Part shown: one piece after another, positions 28,467-37,044 of the stretch
How positions within the stretch are numbered: the stretch's first letter is position 1
Layout: each line of letters opens with the position of its first letter
NCBI RefSeq assembly: GCF_900129035.1
Contig: NZ_FQTW01000007.1
Coordinates: 54,462 to 118,461, forward strand
Length of the DNA stretch: 64,000 bases
Origin: Psychroflexus salarius
GTDB taxonomy: Bacteria > Bacteroidota > Bacteroidia > Flavobacteriales > Flavobacteriaceae
Direction: 5' to 3'
The notes under the pieces: model-generated
Databases searched by the model: none
What the model saw: only the letters and a program-made list of their open reading frames with translations
What the model was told of the DNA's origin: nothing
Made by a program: the position numbers and the translations under genes

Positions 28467-30010
28467 TGAGGTTTTTTATTTAAAATAGTAGACCAGCGTA
28501 AACTCGTACTCCAAGCTTTTTTGAAATAACTAAGGTGAGAAAAGAAATGTATCAATCCTTTCGATTTTAATGTATTTAAAAATAATAGTGTTTTATAACC
28601 ATAAACTTGGGGCTCGCTGTTGTGTAAAATTTTTGAAAGTAATACAGTTGGGGATGGTTTTGGCAAAGGCTTTTCGTTTCCCCATGGTAATTTTGGCTTG
28701 GTTCTAAATCCACCTACGGGAGCTTTAAGGTGCTTAAGCTTTGTCTTTGAACTAAATAATACGTCATAACCAAGATTCCTGATCTGCATACCAAAATCAA
28801 CATCTTCTCCAAATCCATTCTCATAAGACATATTAAATTTAATAGTTTTAATTACTTCAAACTTTAAAATACTAGTACCGGAACCAAATGTTGGCCATGA
28901 TTTGAAATCAATTTTTTGGCTAACATCATCATCTCTTAAACATTCTGTGACTAGAACCTGGCAATCTAATTGCCTCATTAACTCTATTGAATTGAGTAAG
29001 TAATCTGATTCTATTCTAACATCATCATCTGCTAAAAACACCCATTCAGACTTTACTAAATCTAAAGCCATATTTCGGGCATTGCAGGCGCCTGTTTGAT
29101 GTATAAATCGGTGTGTGATTTTAAAAGGCCATTGTTCTGACACCAAATAGTCAAGTTCACTCTGGGTCTCTGGATCAGGATTTTGTTCGATTATAATAAC
29201 ATTTTGGGGTAGTAACGACTGTTTTGATAAGTCTTTCAGCACATCATATAAATATTTTTTTCGCCCAATTGTAGGGATAATCACATCAAGCTGAATTTTA
29301 GATTTATTGAATGGCTTTAGTTCAGGTAATGAAACTGAATTTAAGAGTGATGATTTAACTTTGATTTGCGATAAAAACAAACTTTTTAACCATGCCCAAA
29401 GATTAAATTTAGATTCGTATATCGTTAAGTTTAAGAGCAAAAGATGCTTCCATACCCATTTGTAATGTTGAGCTACAAAGCTAAACACTTCTGAGGTGTT
29501 GGTTTTTTGGTTTTGTAAAGTTTGAAGCTTTTTAACAGGTTTTAGTAATTTAGGATGCGAATAACATAACAAACCTTGAGGCTGAGCCAGTTTGGCTATA
29601 CTATGCAGAATATAATTGAGGTTTTTATGCCTTTTAATAAAGGGTTCTAACTTATTCACGACCGCAGTGTTAATACCGCCCACATTTTGATGCATCCGCC
29701 AAGTCGGGTATTTTACTTCAAGATTAACATTGATAAACGGGCTTTGCTCAACATATCCGATAGATTCAGGTAAATATTGAACATCTGAATAACTAGCCAT
29801 GATGCGTTTATGATGAAATATCTCATCAAAAGACTCGGTATTTAAATTTTGATGAATATCTTGATGTACCCAAATCAATAGCTCATCAGGATAGTCTTTT
29901 GCAATTTCAAAAAACGTCTGGACTAAAGGTTTTTGATGATAAACAGATAACACCTTTCTGTCTGATTGACAAGATATGACATTAGAAGTATCGTGAACAA
30001 GTTTAATCAT
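28463..30010 (-). CDS. Glycosyltransferase family 2 with extra N-terminal domain
   Basis: 515 residues. The first roughly 235 residues are not a standard GT2 domain (VLSVYHQKPLVQTFFEIAKD..., with VWVHQDIHQNLN-like segments) and I do not recognise them; they might be a second degenerate transferase. From about residue 240 a GT2 catalytic domain follows: LDVIIPTIGRKKYLYDVLKDL, VIIEQNPDPET, FLADDDVRIESDY (DxD), and NGFGEDVDFGMQIRNLG. It overlaps both neighbours by 4-8 nt. Confidence 0.82.
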   Translation of the reverse strand: MIKLVHDTSNVISCQSDRKVLSVYHQKPLVQTFFEIAKDYPDELLIWVHQDIHQNLNTESFDEIFHHKRIMASYSDVQYLPESIGYVEQSPFINVNLEVKYPTWRMHQNVGGINTAVVNKLEPFIKRHKNLNYILHSIAKLAQPQGLLCYSHPKLLKPVKKLQTLQNQKTNTSEVFSFVAQHYKWVWKHLLLLNLTIYESKFNLWAWLKSLFLSQIKVKSSLLNSVSLPELKPFNKSKIQLDVIIPTIGRKKYLYDVLKDLSKQSLLPQNVIIIEQNPDPETQSELDYLVSEQWPFKITHRFIHQTGACNARNMALDLVKSEWVFLADDDVRIESDYLLNSIELMRQLDCQVLVTECLRDDDVSQKIDFKSWPTFGSGTSILKFEVIKTIKFNMSYENGFGEDVDFGMQIRNLGYDVLFSSKTKLKHLKAPVGGFRTKPKLPWGNEKPLPKPSPTVLLSKILHNSEPQVYGYKTLLFLNTLKSKGLIHFFSHLSYFKKAWSTSLRWSTILNKKPQ

Positions 30011-31157
30011 GTTGATTTTCTATAATTGAATTGTAAAAATCTAAATTCTTTTGAGCAATCACTGTATGAGAAAAGTCTTTAATTATTTTTTCTTGCGCTT
30101 GTCGGCCTTGTTTTTTTCTTAAAGGTTGATTAATTAATAGTGTATTAATTTTTTCAGCAAAAAGTTGATGATCTGAAGGGTGAATCAAAAAGCCTTCACT
30201 CCCATTTTCAATGACTTCTTTCGCCCATCCGATATTTGAGGCTACTATGGCCTTTTTCATCGCCATGGCTTCTAGCCAACTGACTGGAAAAGCTTCAGCA
30301 TAAGAAGGGAATACACATACACTGGCTTTAGCAATGTAAGTTTTTACTTCATCATAAGCTACTTTCCCTTGGTAGTGTACATTTTTTAGGGCTTGTTCAG
30401 AAAAAATTTCGGTCATTAATTTCCAAGTAGACGCTTGACCAGTACGTATATCGCTGGCGTCACTACCAATTAAAACTAATTCTGCCTTGGGTTGAAGTTT
30501 GACCACTTCATTAAATATATGTGCCAAATCGAGTACCCCTTTTTTTCTTATTAATGTGCCAACATAAAGGAGTTGATCAGACGTTTCATTTATAGATATT
30601 TCTTTAAATGAAGTTAAATCAATTCCATTATAGACCGTTGTAAAATTCAAATCAAGCCCAAAAAAATGATTGGTTTTTTGGGCTACAAAGTCACTCACCG
30701 CTAGATGGGCATCTGCTTTTTTTAAGGCTCGTTTTTCATGGTAATAATTTTTCTTTTTTAGATGCCGCGTTTCGAGTTTACAAAAATAGGTATCGCTACC
30801 ATGTAGTTTTATGACTATGGGGCATTTTTTAGGTTGAATGAACGACGTGATACCACCCCAATCAATCGACTCCACAAGGTCAATTTTATTATCCGCATAC
30901 AGAACATTGATGATTTTTTCGATCTTTTTTTGTGTCAGCCAACGGGATATGCCTTTTACTTTTACATTCTTTATTTTTTGTAAAATAATGCCATTATCTG
31001 AAAATACCTCATCTTGGTCTTGCCCATAAACCAATACACGTACTTCATGCCCGAGATTTATTAAAGCGTTGCCTAAATTATAGATGCTTGTCCCAATACC
31101 TGCAGAATGATTACATTGTGGGTGTGGATACTCTGGTGTGAGATAAGCTATTTTCAT
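30003..31157 (-). CDS. Glycosyltransferase family 4
   Basis: 384 residues. Opens MKIAYLTPEYPHPQCNHSAGIGTSI, the glycogen-synthase-like GT4 start, with LVESIDWGGI and VIKLHGSDTYF in the N-terminal domain and LLYVGTLIRKKGVLDLA plus PSYAEAFPVSWLEAMAMKKAIVAS (about 285-308) in the donor domain. Function: sugar addition in the polysaccharide repeat. Overlaps the next gene by 8 nt. Confidence 0.9.
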   Translation of the reverse strand: MKIAYLTPEYPHPQCNHSAGIGTSIYNLGNALINLGHEVRVLVYGQDQDEVFSDNGIILQKIKNVKVKGISRWLTQKKIEKIINVLYADNKIDLVESIDWGGITSFIQPKKCPIVIKLHGSDTYFCKLETRHLKKKNYYHEKRALKKADAHLAVSDFVAQKTNHFFGLDLNFTTVYNGIDLTSFKEISINETSDQLLYVGTLIRKKGVLDLAHIFNEVVKLQPKAELVLIGSDASDIRTGQASTWKLMTEIFSEQALKNVHYQGKVAYDEVKTYIAKASVCVFPSYAEAFPVSWLEAMAMKKAIVASNIGWAKEVIENGSEGFLIHPSDHQLFAEKINTLLINQPLRKKQGRQAQEKIIKDFSHTVIAQKNLDFYNSIIENQHD

Positions 31158-31200
31158 TGTTATATTGAATTTATGAATTCAAATACTTTACTTAAAATTC

Positions 31201-32592
31201 TCAAGTACTAATTATCTGATTAATCGCCTTCACAATGCGTTCTGAGGCTTGACTGGCTGGCTGTTGATTAATAACCTCAAACCATTTTTGGGCGTTTTCA
31301 ACATATTTTTTAGGATTATTGAGTCCTTCTAAAATTTTATCTGAGATTTCTTCTTTGGAATTTAACCATATCACTGCGTCTTTGTTTGGCATGGATTGAA
31401 AGTGAATAAAATTATAGATTTTTTTAACAGACCATTTACTTAAATCAATACCTTTAGGGTTAAAGTTAATGTAAGCACAAGGTTTATTATGACAAACAGC
31501 ATCAAATACCATTGAAGACCCTAAATTAATGACCAAATCAGATACTTTTATTGATAAGGCTAATTGCTTAGCATCTGCTTTAGTTGGCAGAACGGTGTTC
31601 CACATTTCACCTTGTTTATTCCATATTGGTTTTACCTCAATTAATATATCCGAGTAAATCTTCAGTATTTCATCATAACGATTTGAAAAATCTACAGGAC
31701 ATCTTCTAAACAAAACTCTCAATTTATAAGCACTTCTCTTGTTTAATTCTTTAATTGATTGGCAAACAGATTCTAAAAACTCTTCATCCTTAGGACTTGT
31801 TGTAATATCATCTCCTGAAAAAAGAATATATTTTGTATCTATTGATAAATTGTATTTTTTTCTAAATGCTTCTAAATCACTTTGATTAGTTGCATAATGA
31901 TATTCAAATTGAGGTGTGCCTACAATTTTAATTTGATGCTCTTTAATATGTTGATAATACTGAAGTAATTCATTTTTCATGAAATCGCTCCAAACAAAGT
32001 AATAATCTGTATCTATAATCTTAGTTGCCTTGGGTAAATTATCCCATGAAAAAATAAAACAAGCAGTAGGAATATTTAGGTTTTTAGCAGCTAAAATAGG
32101 TGCTATGCAATTAGAGGCACGCTGATTAGAGCAAAACAAAAGATCAGGCTTTTCATCTGAAAGCTTTTTAAAAGCGTCTTTATAGGCTAATGAGTTTAGA
32201 ATAATTGTATTGATTTGATTTTGTATTTTATAACGACGATTTTTATACTTAAGTTTATAAGTCCCAATAACCACTTTTTTAATAAAAGCCTTTAAACTCC
32301 TTGTTTTAAAAGGAAACTTATAAGTTTGAAATACATCAGTTCTAAAGCGTTTACTAAAATCATCTAACTCAATTTCAATTTTTGCTCTTTTTAACAAGTC
32401 GGCTTTACTTGGGAATGTATTCGATAATTTTATTGATGTAAGCCCCAATTTATTAAAATTAAAAGGAGTTGAATTCCAGAATACTACTTGAATACCTTCA
32501 TTATCCAAAAAATGCGTAATTTCTGAATACCCAAAGTTTTTTAATCCAACACCATCAGGAGTTATAAGGAGTATCTTTTTATTCATTTTCAA
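31201..32592 (-). CDS. Putative GT-B-type polysaccharide synthesis protein
   Basis: 463 residues (a second ATG two codons in is equally possible). No family was named with certainty. The fold looks GT-B: LLITPDGVGLKNFGYSEI at the start, a central CFIFSWDNLPKA, KIVGTPQFEYHY, and a late SDLVINLGSSMVFDAVCHNKPC (about 355-377), similar to the end of CDP-glycerol and capsule transferase families. Because no recognised sialyltransferase is present in the locus, this is one candidate for transferring the nonulosonic acid, but that is inference only. It overlaps asnB by 14 nt. Confidence 0.55.
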   Translation of the reverse strand: MKMNKKILLITPDGVGLKNFGYSEITHFLDNEGIQVVFWNSTPFNFNKLGLTSIKLSNTFPSKADLLKRAKIEIELDDFSKRFRTDVFQTYKFPFKTRSLKAFIKKVVIGTYKLKYKNRRYKIQNQINTIILNSLAYKDAFKKLSDEKPDLLFCSNQRASNCIAPILAAKNLNIPTACFIFSWDNLPKATKIIDTDYYFVWSDFMKNELLQYYQHIKEHQIKIVGTPQFEYHYATNQSDLEAFRKKYNLSIDTKYILFSGDDITTSPKDEEFLESVCQSIKELNKRSAYKLRVLFRRCPVDFSNRYDEILKIYSDILIEVKPIWNKQGEMWNTVLPTKADAKQLALSIKVSDLVINLGSSMVFDAVCHNKPCAYINFNPKGIDLSKWSVKKIYNFIHFQSMPNKDAVIWLNSKEEISDKILEGLNNPKKYVENAQKWFEVINQQPASQASERIVKAINQIIST

Positions 32593-34294
32593 CTAGTTTA
32601 CTAAGGCTTATCCACTGCCATATATGAAAACTCGATTCTTGGTCTCCATGCTGATACTTATGCCATTCTTCTTTGAGTTGTGAGATATTCAATAAATTTG
32701 CTAAGCTACTGCATTCTATGTTAGCGATAGCGTTTTCAACCAGAGATTTCAACTCTTCTGCTAACCATTCGCGTTGAGGCGTTTGCAAAGGTCGTTTTGG
32801 CGCAAATGCCACATCTTTGCTATAGGTCTTTAATATTTCGCGTAATAAATATTTCCCTTGCCCGCCTCTAATTTTATGATGCTTAGGCAATGAAAATGCA
32901 AATTCGACCAAGCGGTAATCTAAAAATGGCTCTCGCAATTCGGTGGTAGATGCCATTGAAACCCGATCATTAAAACGTAATGCTCTCGGGATTTTAGTGT
33001 AAAACAAATCTCTGTATTGCTTATTCAGTAAATCATCTTCAAAAGGTTGTGGATAATTTGGCTTTTCGGCTTTAGCTAGAAAAGATTCTGATAAAATATT
33101 GGTTTTAAAAGGACTGACGCTAGATTGTCCTTGAATGGTGCTATTCGAGTTATTTTGATAATAATCATATCCTGCCCAAGCTTCATCCATGCCTTGACCA
33201 TCTAAAACTACTTTTATACCTCTCCTTGCTATTGATTCAAACACTTTTGCATAAGCTATGGTTGGTATACCACCATAAGGTTCGTCTTGAATTTTGGCAA
33301 TCTGGTGATGCCGTTGATTGACTTCCTCTGATTTTAAAAGTACCTTTTCTAGTTGTGTTTTTGTCTTTAAAACCATTTGCTCAACCCAGGGCAATTCATC
33401 GTAGCCTTCATCGCCTGTGTAAAAGGTAAAGGCTTTTATTTCACTTGCATCTTCACGTTGGTTGACTAGGGCTAATAATAAAGATGAGTCTACACCACCA
33501 CTCAACGTAAAACCAACTGGCACATCAGCTCTAAAACGTAAATTAATACTGTCTTGAAGCAGTTTTATATACTCCTTCTTAGCCGTTGCATCGTCAATAG
33601 TTTCATTTTGTTTGAGTTGTTGTTTTACTCTTGTTACAAAATTATACCATCGCTTGATCTGTAATTTATGACCTTTTAACTTCAACAAATGGCCGCCAGC
33701 TAATTGGTGAACTGAATCAAAAAAACTTTCATTAAGCATTCCATAACTCCCGAAAGTTAAATAATTGGCCATTCGTTCTTCACTCAGATTAACATCTACT
33801 AATTGCCTTATTGCTTTAATTTCACTAGCAAAAATAAAGTTATCTTGGTCTTGAAAATAATAGAGAGGTTTTACACCAAAACGGTCTCTTGCTGCAAACA
33901 ATTCTTTGCTTTGTGTGTTCCAAAAAGCAAAAGCAAACATGCCATTTAATCGGTTTAAACAATCTTCACCCCAAAATAAGAATGCTTGATACAATACTTC
34001 TGTATCAGATTGTGTATCAAAAGTATAACCTTCAAGCATCAACTCTTCCCTTAACTCTACGTAATTGTAAATTTCACCGTTGTAAACCAATACCCAAGGG
34101 TTATTATTTCTTTGAAAAGGTTGGTTTGAAGCATTTTTTAAGTCAATAATAGATAATCTATTATGACCTAAAGCTATTCCATTTTGTTGAAAATGCTGAA
34201 TGGAATCATGACCTCTATGGTGCATAATTTCAGTCATTTTACGGATGTTAAGTTTAGTGGCTTTTGGTCCTATAATACCAGATATTCCACACAT
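32579..34294 (-). CDS. asnB: Asparagine synthase (glutamine-hydrolysing)-type amidotransferase
   Basis: 571 residues. Glutaminase domain with nucleophile Cys2 (MCGISGIIG), RLSIIDL and YNGEIYNY; synthase domain with PP-loop SGGVDSS (265-271), and YGGIPTIAYAKVF, DGQGMDEAWAGYDYY. All catalytic elements are kept. In capsule and O-antigen loci such AsnB-like enzymes often amidate uronic acids, and a nucleotide-sugar dehydrogenase (57587) that could supply uronate is in the same locus. A TAAATTTG -7-like element lies at 34316-34323, but no matching -33 box was found. Confidence 0.88.
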   Translation of the reverse strand: MCGISGIIGPKATKLNIRKMTEIMHHRGHDSIQHFQQNGIALGHNRLSIIDLKNASNQPFQRNNNPWVLVYNGEIYNYVELREELMLEGYTFDTQSDTEVLYQAFLFWGEDCLNRLNGMFAFAFWNTQSKELFAARDRFGVKPLYYFQDQDNFIFASEIKAIRQLVDVNLSEERMANYLTFGSYGMLNESFFDSVHQLAGGHLLKLKGHKLQIKRWYNFVTRVKQQLKQNETIDDATAKKEYIKLLQDSINLRFRADVPVGFTLSGGVDSSLLLALVNQREDASEIKAFTFYTGDEGYDELPWVEQMVLKTKTQLEKVLLKSEEVNQRHHQIAKIQDEPYGGIPTIAYAKVFESIARRGIKVVLDGQGMDEAWAGYDYYQNNSNSTIQGQSSVSPFKTNILSESFLAKAEKPNYPQPFEDDLLNKQYRDLFYTKIPRALRFNDRVSMASTTELREPFLDYRLVEFAFSLPKHHKIRGGQGKYLLREILKTYSKDVAFAPKRPLQTPQREWLAEELKSLVENAIANIECSSLANLLNISQLKEEWHKYQHGDQESSFHIWQWISLSKLVENE

Positions 34295-34469
34295 AAATGA
34301 TTGGTTTGTTGTTTACAAATTTAAATATGTTTTTGATAACTAGAGCCGTAATACCTATAAATTTATCTTCTTTTGAAATGATGCCATCAAATTTGATGAT
34401 ATGATGTGTGCTTACTTTTTGAATAAATTCACCTGTTATTTAAACCTAAAATGTCAATTCGATAAACAT

Positions 34470-35198
34470 CTAAATTTCTTTTAGCATTTCTTCTGCTTTT
34501 TTCCAATCGTCTAAAGTATCAATATTGACATATTTTTGAGGATTAGATTCTATAAAACTCAATTTTTCTCCAAAAAAACTGCCTTGTTTAATGACTTCAG
34601 TTTTGGTAATATAAATACTACCATCTCTAAAATAAGCCTTAGGCAAGTCTTGTCGACGTTTGATGATTTGCTTTTCGCCTGTGGCAATTTGCAAGTTGTG
34701 ATGCTGGTCGGTTTCAAACACCCAATGCGGATTATATTCATGTGGTACCGGCAACACACTTATTAAAGCATCAGCTTTTGAAGTAATAAATTTTTCAAGC
34801 GCTTGATCGATAAAGCCTCTTTCTCTAAAAGGTGAAGTTACTTGTAACAGAATAACTGCATCAAAAAATTCTCCTTGTTTTTCAAAGTATTGAACCGCAT
34901 GCTGCACTACTCCTAAACTACCTGATTGATCTTTCGCCAAGTCATCTGGACGTTGAAAAGGCACCTCTAATCCGAGTGTTTTACCAACTTGCATAATTTC
35001 TTCGTCTTCAGTAGATAAAATGACTTTGGTAATTAAACTTGAAGTTAAAGCTGCTTCTGCCGTGTACGCTAATAAAGGCTTTCCTCCTAGTTCCTTGATG
35101 TTTTTCCGAGGTACACCTTTGCTTCCACCACGAGCGGGAATTATTGCGAGGATTTTGGGTGAAGCGTGATCGGTGATGTTTGAATGGTTGTGATGCAT
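34470..35198 (-). CDS. neuA: CMP-N-acetylneuraminate (acylneuraminate) cytidylyltransferase
   Basis: 242 residues. The CTP-binding signature IIPARGGSKGVPRKNIK lies at about residues 18-35, followed by LGGKPLLAYTAEAAL, STEDEEIM, LLQVTSPFR and FRDGSIYITK; these are standard for CMP-nonulosonate synthetases. It activates the acid made by NeuB to the CMP form. An S23 gene with its repeats separates it from neuC (35839), whereas neuB is 10 kb further on, an unusually scattered arrangement. Confidence 0.92.
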   Translation of the reverse strand: MHHNHSNITDHASPKILAIIPARGGSKGVPRKNIKELGGKPLLAYTAEAALTSSLITKVILSTEDEEIMQVGKTLGLEVPFQRPDDLAKDQSGSLGVVQHAVQYFEKQGEFFDAVILLQVTSPFRERGFIDQALEKFITSKADALISVLPVPHEYNPHWVFETDQHHNLQIATGEKQIIKRRQDLPKAYFRDGSIYITKTEVIKQGSFFGEKLSFIESNPQKYVNIDTLDDWKKAEEMLKEI

Positions 35199-35391
35199 AT
35201 CTTTTTATATCAATTACTCGTTGACTATTGTCTAATTTTAGTCTTCTGTCTTTGGTCTACTGTCGACTGACAACTGTCTACTGTCTACTATCCACTGTCT
35301 ACTGTCTTTGGTCTTGTCCACTGTCCACTGTCGACTGTCGACTGACAACTGTGGACTGACAACTGTGGACTGTGGACTATCAATTTTAAAC
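35199..35391. repeat. Word repeats downstream of the intact S23 gene
   Basis: TCTACTGTC, CCACTGTC, CGACTGTCGACTGAC and ACTGTGGACTGACAACTG words in near-tandem order, ending with the conserved edge GGACTATCAATTTTAAAC before the gene's stop codon. The heptamer family (GACTGTn) is the same as at 25876-26013. Confidence 0.88.
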
Positions 35392-35736
35392 TTATTTCTT
35401 GAGATATTTAATAAACCCTGATAAAAGTTTTTTAACCTGTTCTAGTTGACTAAAAATCTCATTATTTTCATCAATAAACTTTAATTCAACAGATATTATT
35501 AATTGAGTTTCTAGTTCTAATGCAGAACCGTATGCTATTTCGACAAATCTTTTATAATCTCTGTCTGAGCTCCGACTATTACCTTCAGCTATATTAGATG
35601 GAATTGAAACAGATGCACGTCTTAATTGACTTATCAATCCATATTTCTCTTCTTTTGGAAAATTCGCCGTTACTAAATAAATCTGTTTAACTAATTCAAT
35701 CGACTCTTTCCAAACATTTAATTTCTTGTAATCCAT
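35392..35736 (-). CDS. Four-helix-bundle protein (S23/Avd-like)
   Basis: 114 residues, full length for this small family (23S rRNA intervening-sequence protein, also related to Avd of diversity-generating retroelements). Signature residues: Trp9 in LNVWKESIELVK, FPKEEKYGLISQLRRASVSIPSNIAEG (26-52) and RFVEIAYGSALELETQL. Such proteins form basic barrels that bind nucleic acid; the function of stand-alone copies is unknown. The gene interrupts the neuC-neuA pair and is bracketed on both sides by word repeats. No reverse transcriptase is nearby. Confidence 0.85.
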   Translation of the reverse strand: MDYKKLNVWKESIELVKQIYLVTANFPKEEKYGLISQLRRASVSIPSNIAEGNSRSSDRDYKRFVEIAYGSALELETQLIISVELKFIDENNEIFSQLEQVKKLLSGFIKYLKK

Positions 35737-35838
35737 TTTCTTTCTTTTGTCAACTGTCTTCGGTCTACTGTCTTCGGTCTACAGACAACTGACGACTGAC
35801 GACTGACGACTGACGACTGACGACTGACGACTAAATTA
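35737..35838. repeat. Word repeats upstream of the intact S23 gene, with six perfect GACGACT heptamers
   Basis: The TCTTTTGTCA edge is followed by CTGTCTTCGGTCTA words and then six perfect tandem copies of GACGACT at 35791-35832, ending 6 nt before the neuC stop codon. Perfect tandems suggest recent expansion by slippage. Confidence 0.9.
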
Positions 35839-36999
35839 CTAATACACTATCGTCTTATGAAACTTCAACTCTACTTGTGTTAAAACCTCAGCTATTTTTT
35901 TACCAGCTTCTCCATTGCCATAAATATTTGTAGATGTTGGTCTAGGTTGCTTTTCAATTTGTTGCATGGCTTCGGTTATGGATTTTGTGCTGTAATCTAC
36001 ATCAATTACATTTTTACCGCGTTGACGTCGATTTTGGCGACTCCCAATATTAATAACTGGAACTCCTAAATAAGCGCACTCTCTTATTCCTACGGAAGAA
36101 TTACCGATTAGACCCTTAGATTGATCCAGTAAGTTTAAGAAATCATTGCCTTGCATGTTTTTAAAAAAATGGACGTGACTTAAGTCGTGTTTTTCTCTAA
36201 AAGCGCGAATACCTGAAGATGTACCGTCTGAACCTGCATCTACATTTGGCCAAAACCACAACACAGGAACATCGGTTTGCTGGCGAATCGCCTCTAAAGT
36301 GGTTTCTACATGTTTTCGTGAGTTTTGGTATTCGTTAGTCACTGGATGCTGCATTACGACCCAATAAGATTGACTTAAATCAGGTTGCGCTCCTACACCG
36401 CCATATGTTTTATAGGGTTCAAAACTCAGTTGGTTGAGCCCCTGAACTTCTTTGGCTAAATCGATGGAAGGACAACCTGTATTGAACACTGAGTTTTGTT
36501 CTTCTCCTAATTGAAGTACACGTTCTTCCGCATCTTTTGAAGCGACTAAATGATAATCGGCTAATTTGGTAATGCTATGGCGCACTTTCTCGTCGATGTT
36601 GCCGGTTACTTCACCGCCTTGGATATGGGCTAAAGGAATATTCATATAGGAAGCAGCAATGGCCGTTGCCATGGTTTCAAATCGATCAGCGACAGTAACT
36701 ACAATATCGGGCTGTAGGTTTTCGAATACACTTGATAACTCTAAAATACCAATGCCTGTGGTTTTGGCGGCAGCTGTGAGATTTTCGCCTTCTAATACAT
36801 TAAAGACTTTGGCATCGATATGAAAACCATCGGCTTTGATATAATTAACCGCTGTGCCGTAGCGTTCTAATAAAGCCGAAGCCGCTACCACTAATTGCAA
36901 TTCTAAATCAGGATGCTTTTGGATGGCTTTTAGAGCGGTTTTAATTCTGGAATAGGATGGTCGAGCAGTGACTACTACGCAGATTTTTCTTTTTGGCAT
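35839..36999 (-). CDS. neuC: Hydrolysing UDP-N-acetylglucosamine 2-epimerase, NeuC type
   Basis: 386 residues. Opens ICVVVTARPSYSRIKTAL and carries DIVVTVADRFETMATAIAAS, AHIQGGEVTGNIDEKVRHSITKLADYH and the late GNSSVGIRECAYLGVPVINIGSRQ, matching the hydrolysing (NeuC/LegG) branch rather than WecB. It converts UDP-GlcNAc (or a diacetyl analogue) to ManNAc (or analogue) plus UDP, the substrate of NeuB. Its last codons, ATAGTGTATTAG, resemble the neighbouring repeat words. Confidence 0.9.
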   Translation of the reverse strand: MPKRKICVVVTARPSYSRIKTALKAIQKHPDLELQLVVAASALLERYGTAVNYIKADGFHIDAKVFNVLEGENLTAAAKTTGIGILELSSVFENLQPDIVVTVADRFETMATAIAASYMNIPLAHIQGGEVTGNIDEKVRHSITKLADYHLVASKDAEERVLQLGEEQNSVFNTGCPSIDLAKEVQGLNQLSFEPYKTYGGVGAQPDLSQSYWVVMQHPVTNEYQNSRKHVETTLEAIRQQTDVPVLWFWPNVDAGSDGTSSGIRAFREKHDLSHVHFFKNMQGNDFLNLLDQSKGLIGNSSVGIRECAYLGVPVINIGSRQNRRQRGKNVIDVDYSTKSITEAMQQIEKQPRPTSTNIYGNGEAGKKIAEVLTQVELKFHKTIVY

Positions 37000-37044
37000 A
37001 AGTAAATTATCTTATAAATATTATATCTTATTGTTTTTTGATTT

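Noticed and set aside
34300..34443. Minus-strand open frame between neuA and asnB reading ITGEFIQKV..HHIIKFDGIISKEDKF
   Set aside because: It looks somewhat protein-like but has no start codon, is preceded by a stop and matches no family I recognise. It could be a gene remnant; support is too weak to list it.
35392..35736. Diversity-generating retroelement (because of the Avd-like fold)
   Set aside because: No reverse transcriptase and no template/variable repeat pair with adenine-specific changes were seen in the window.
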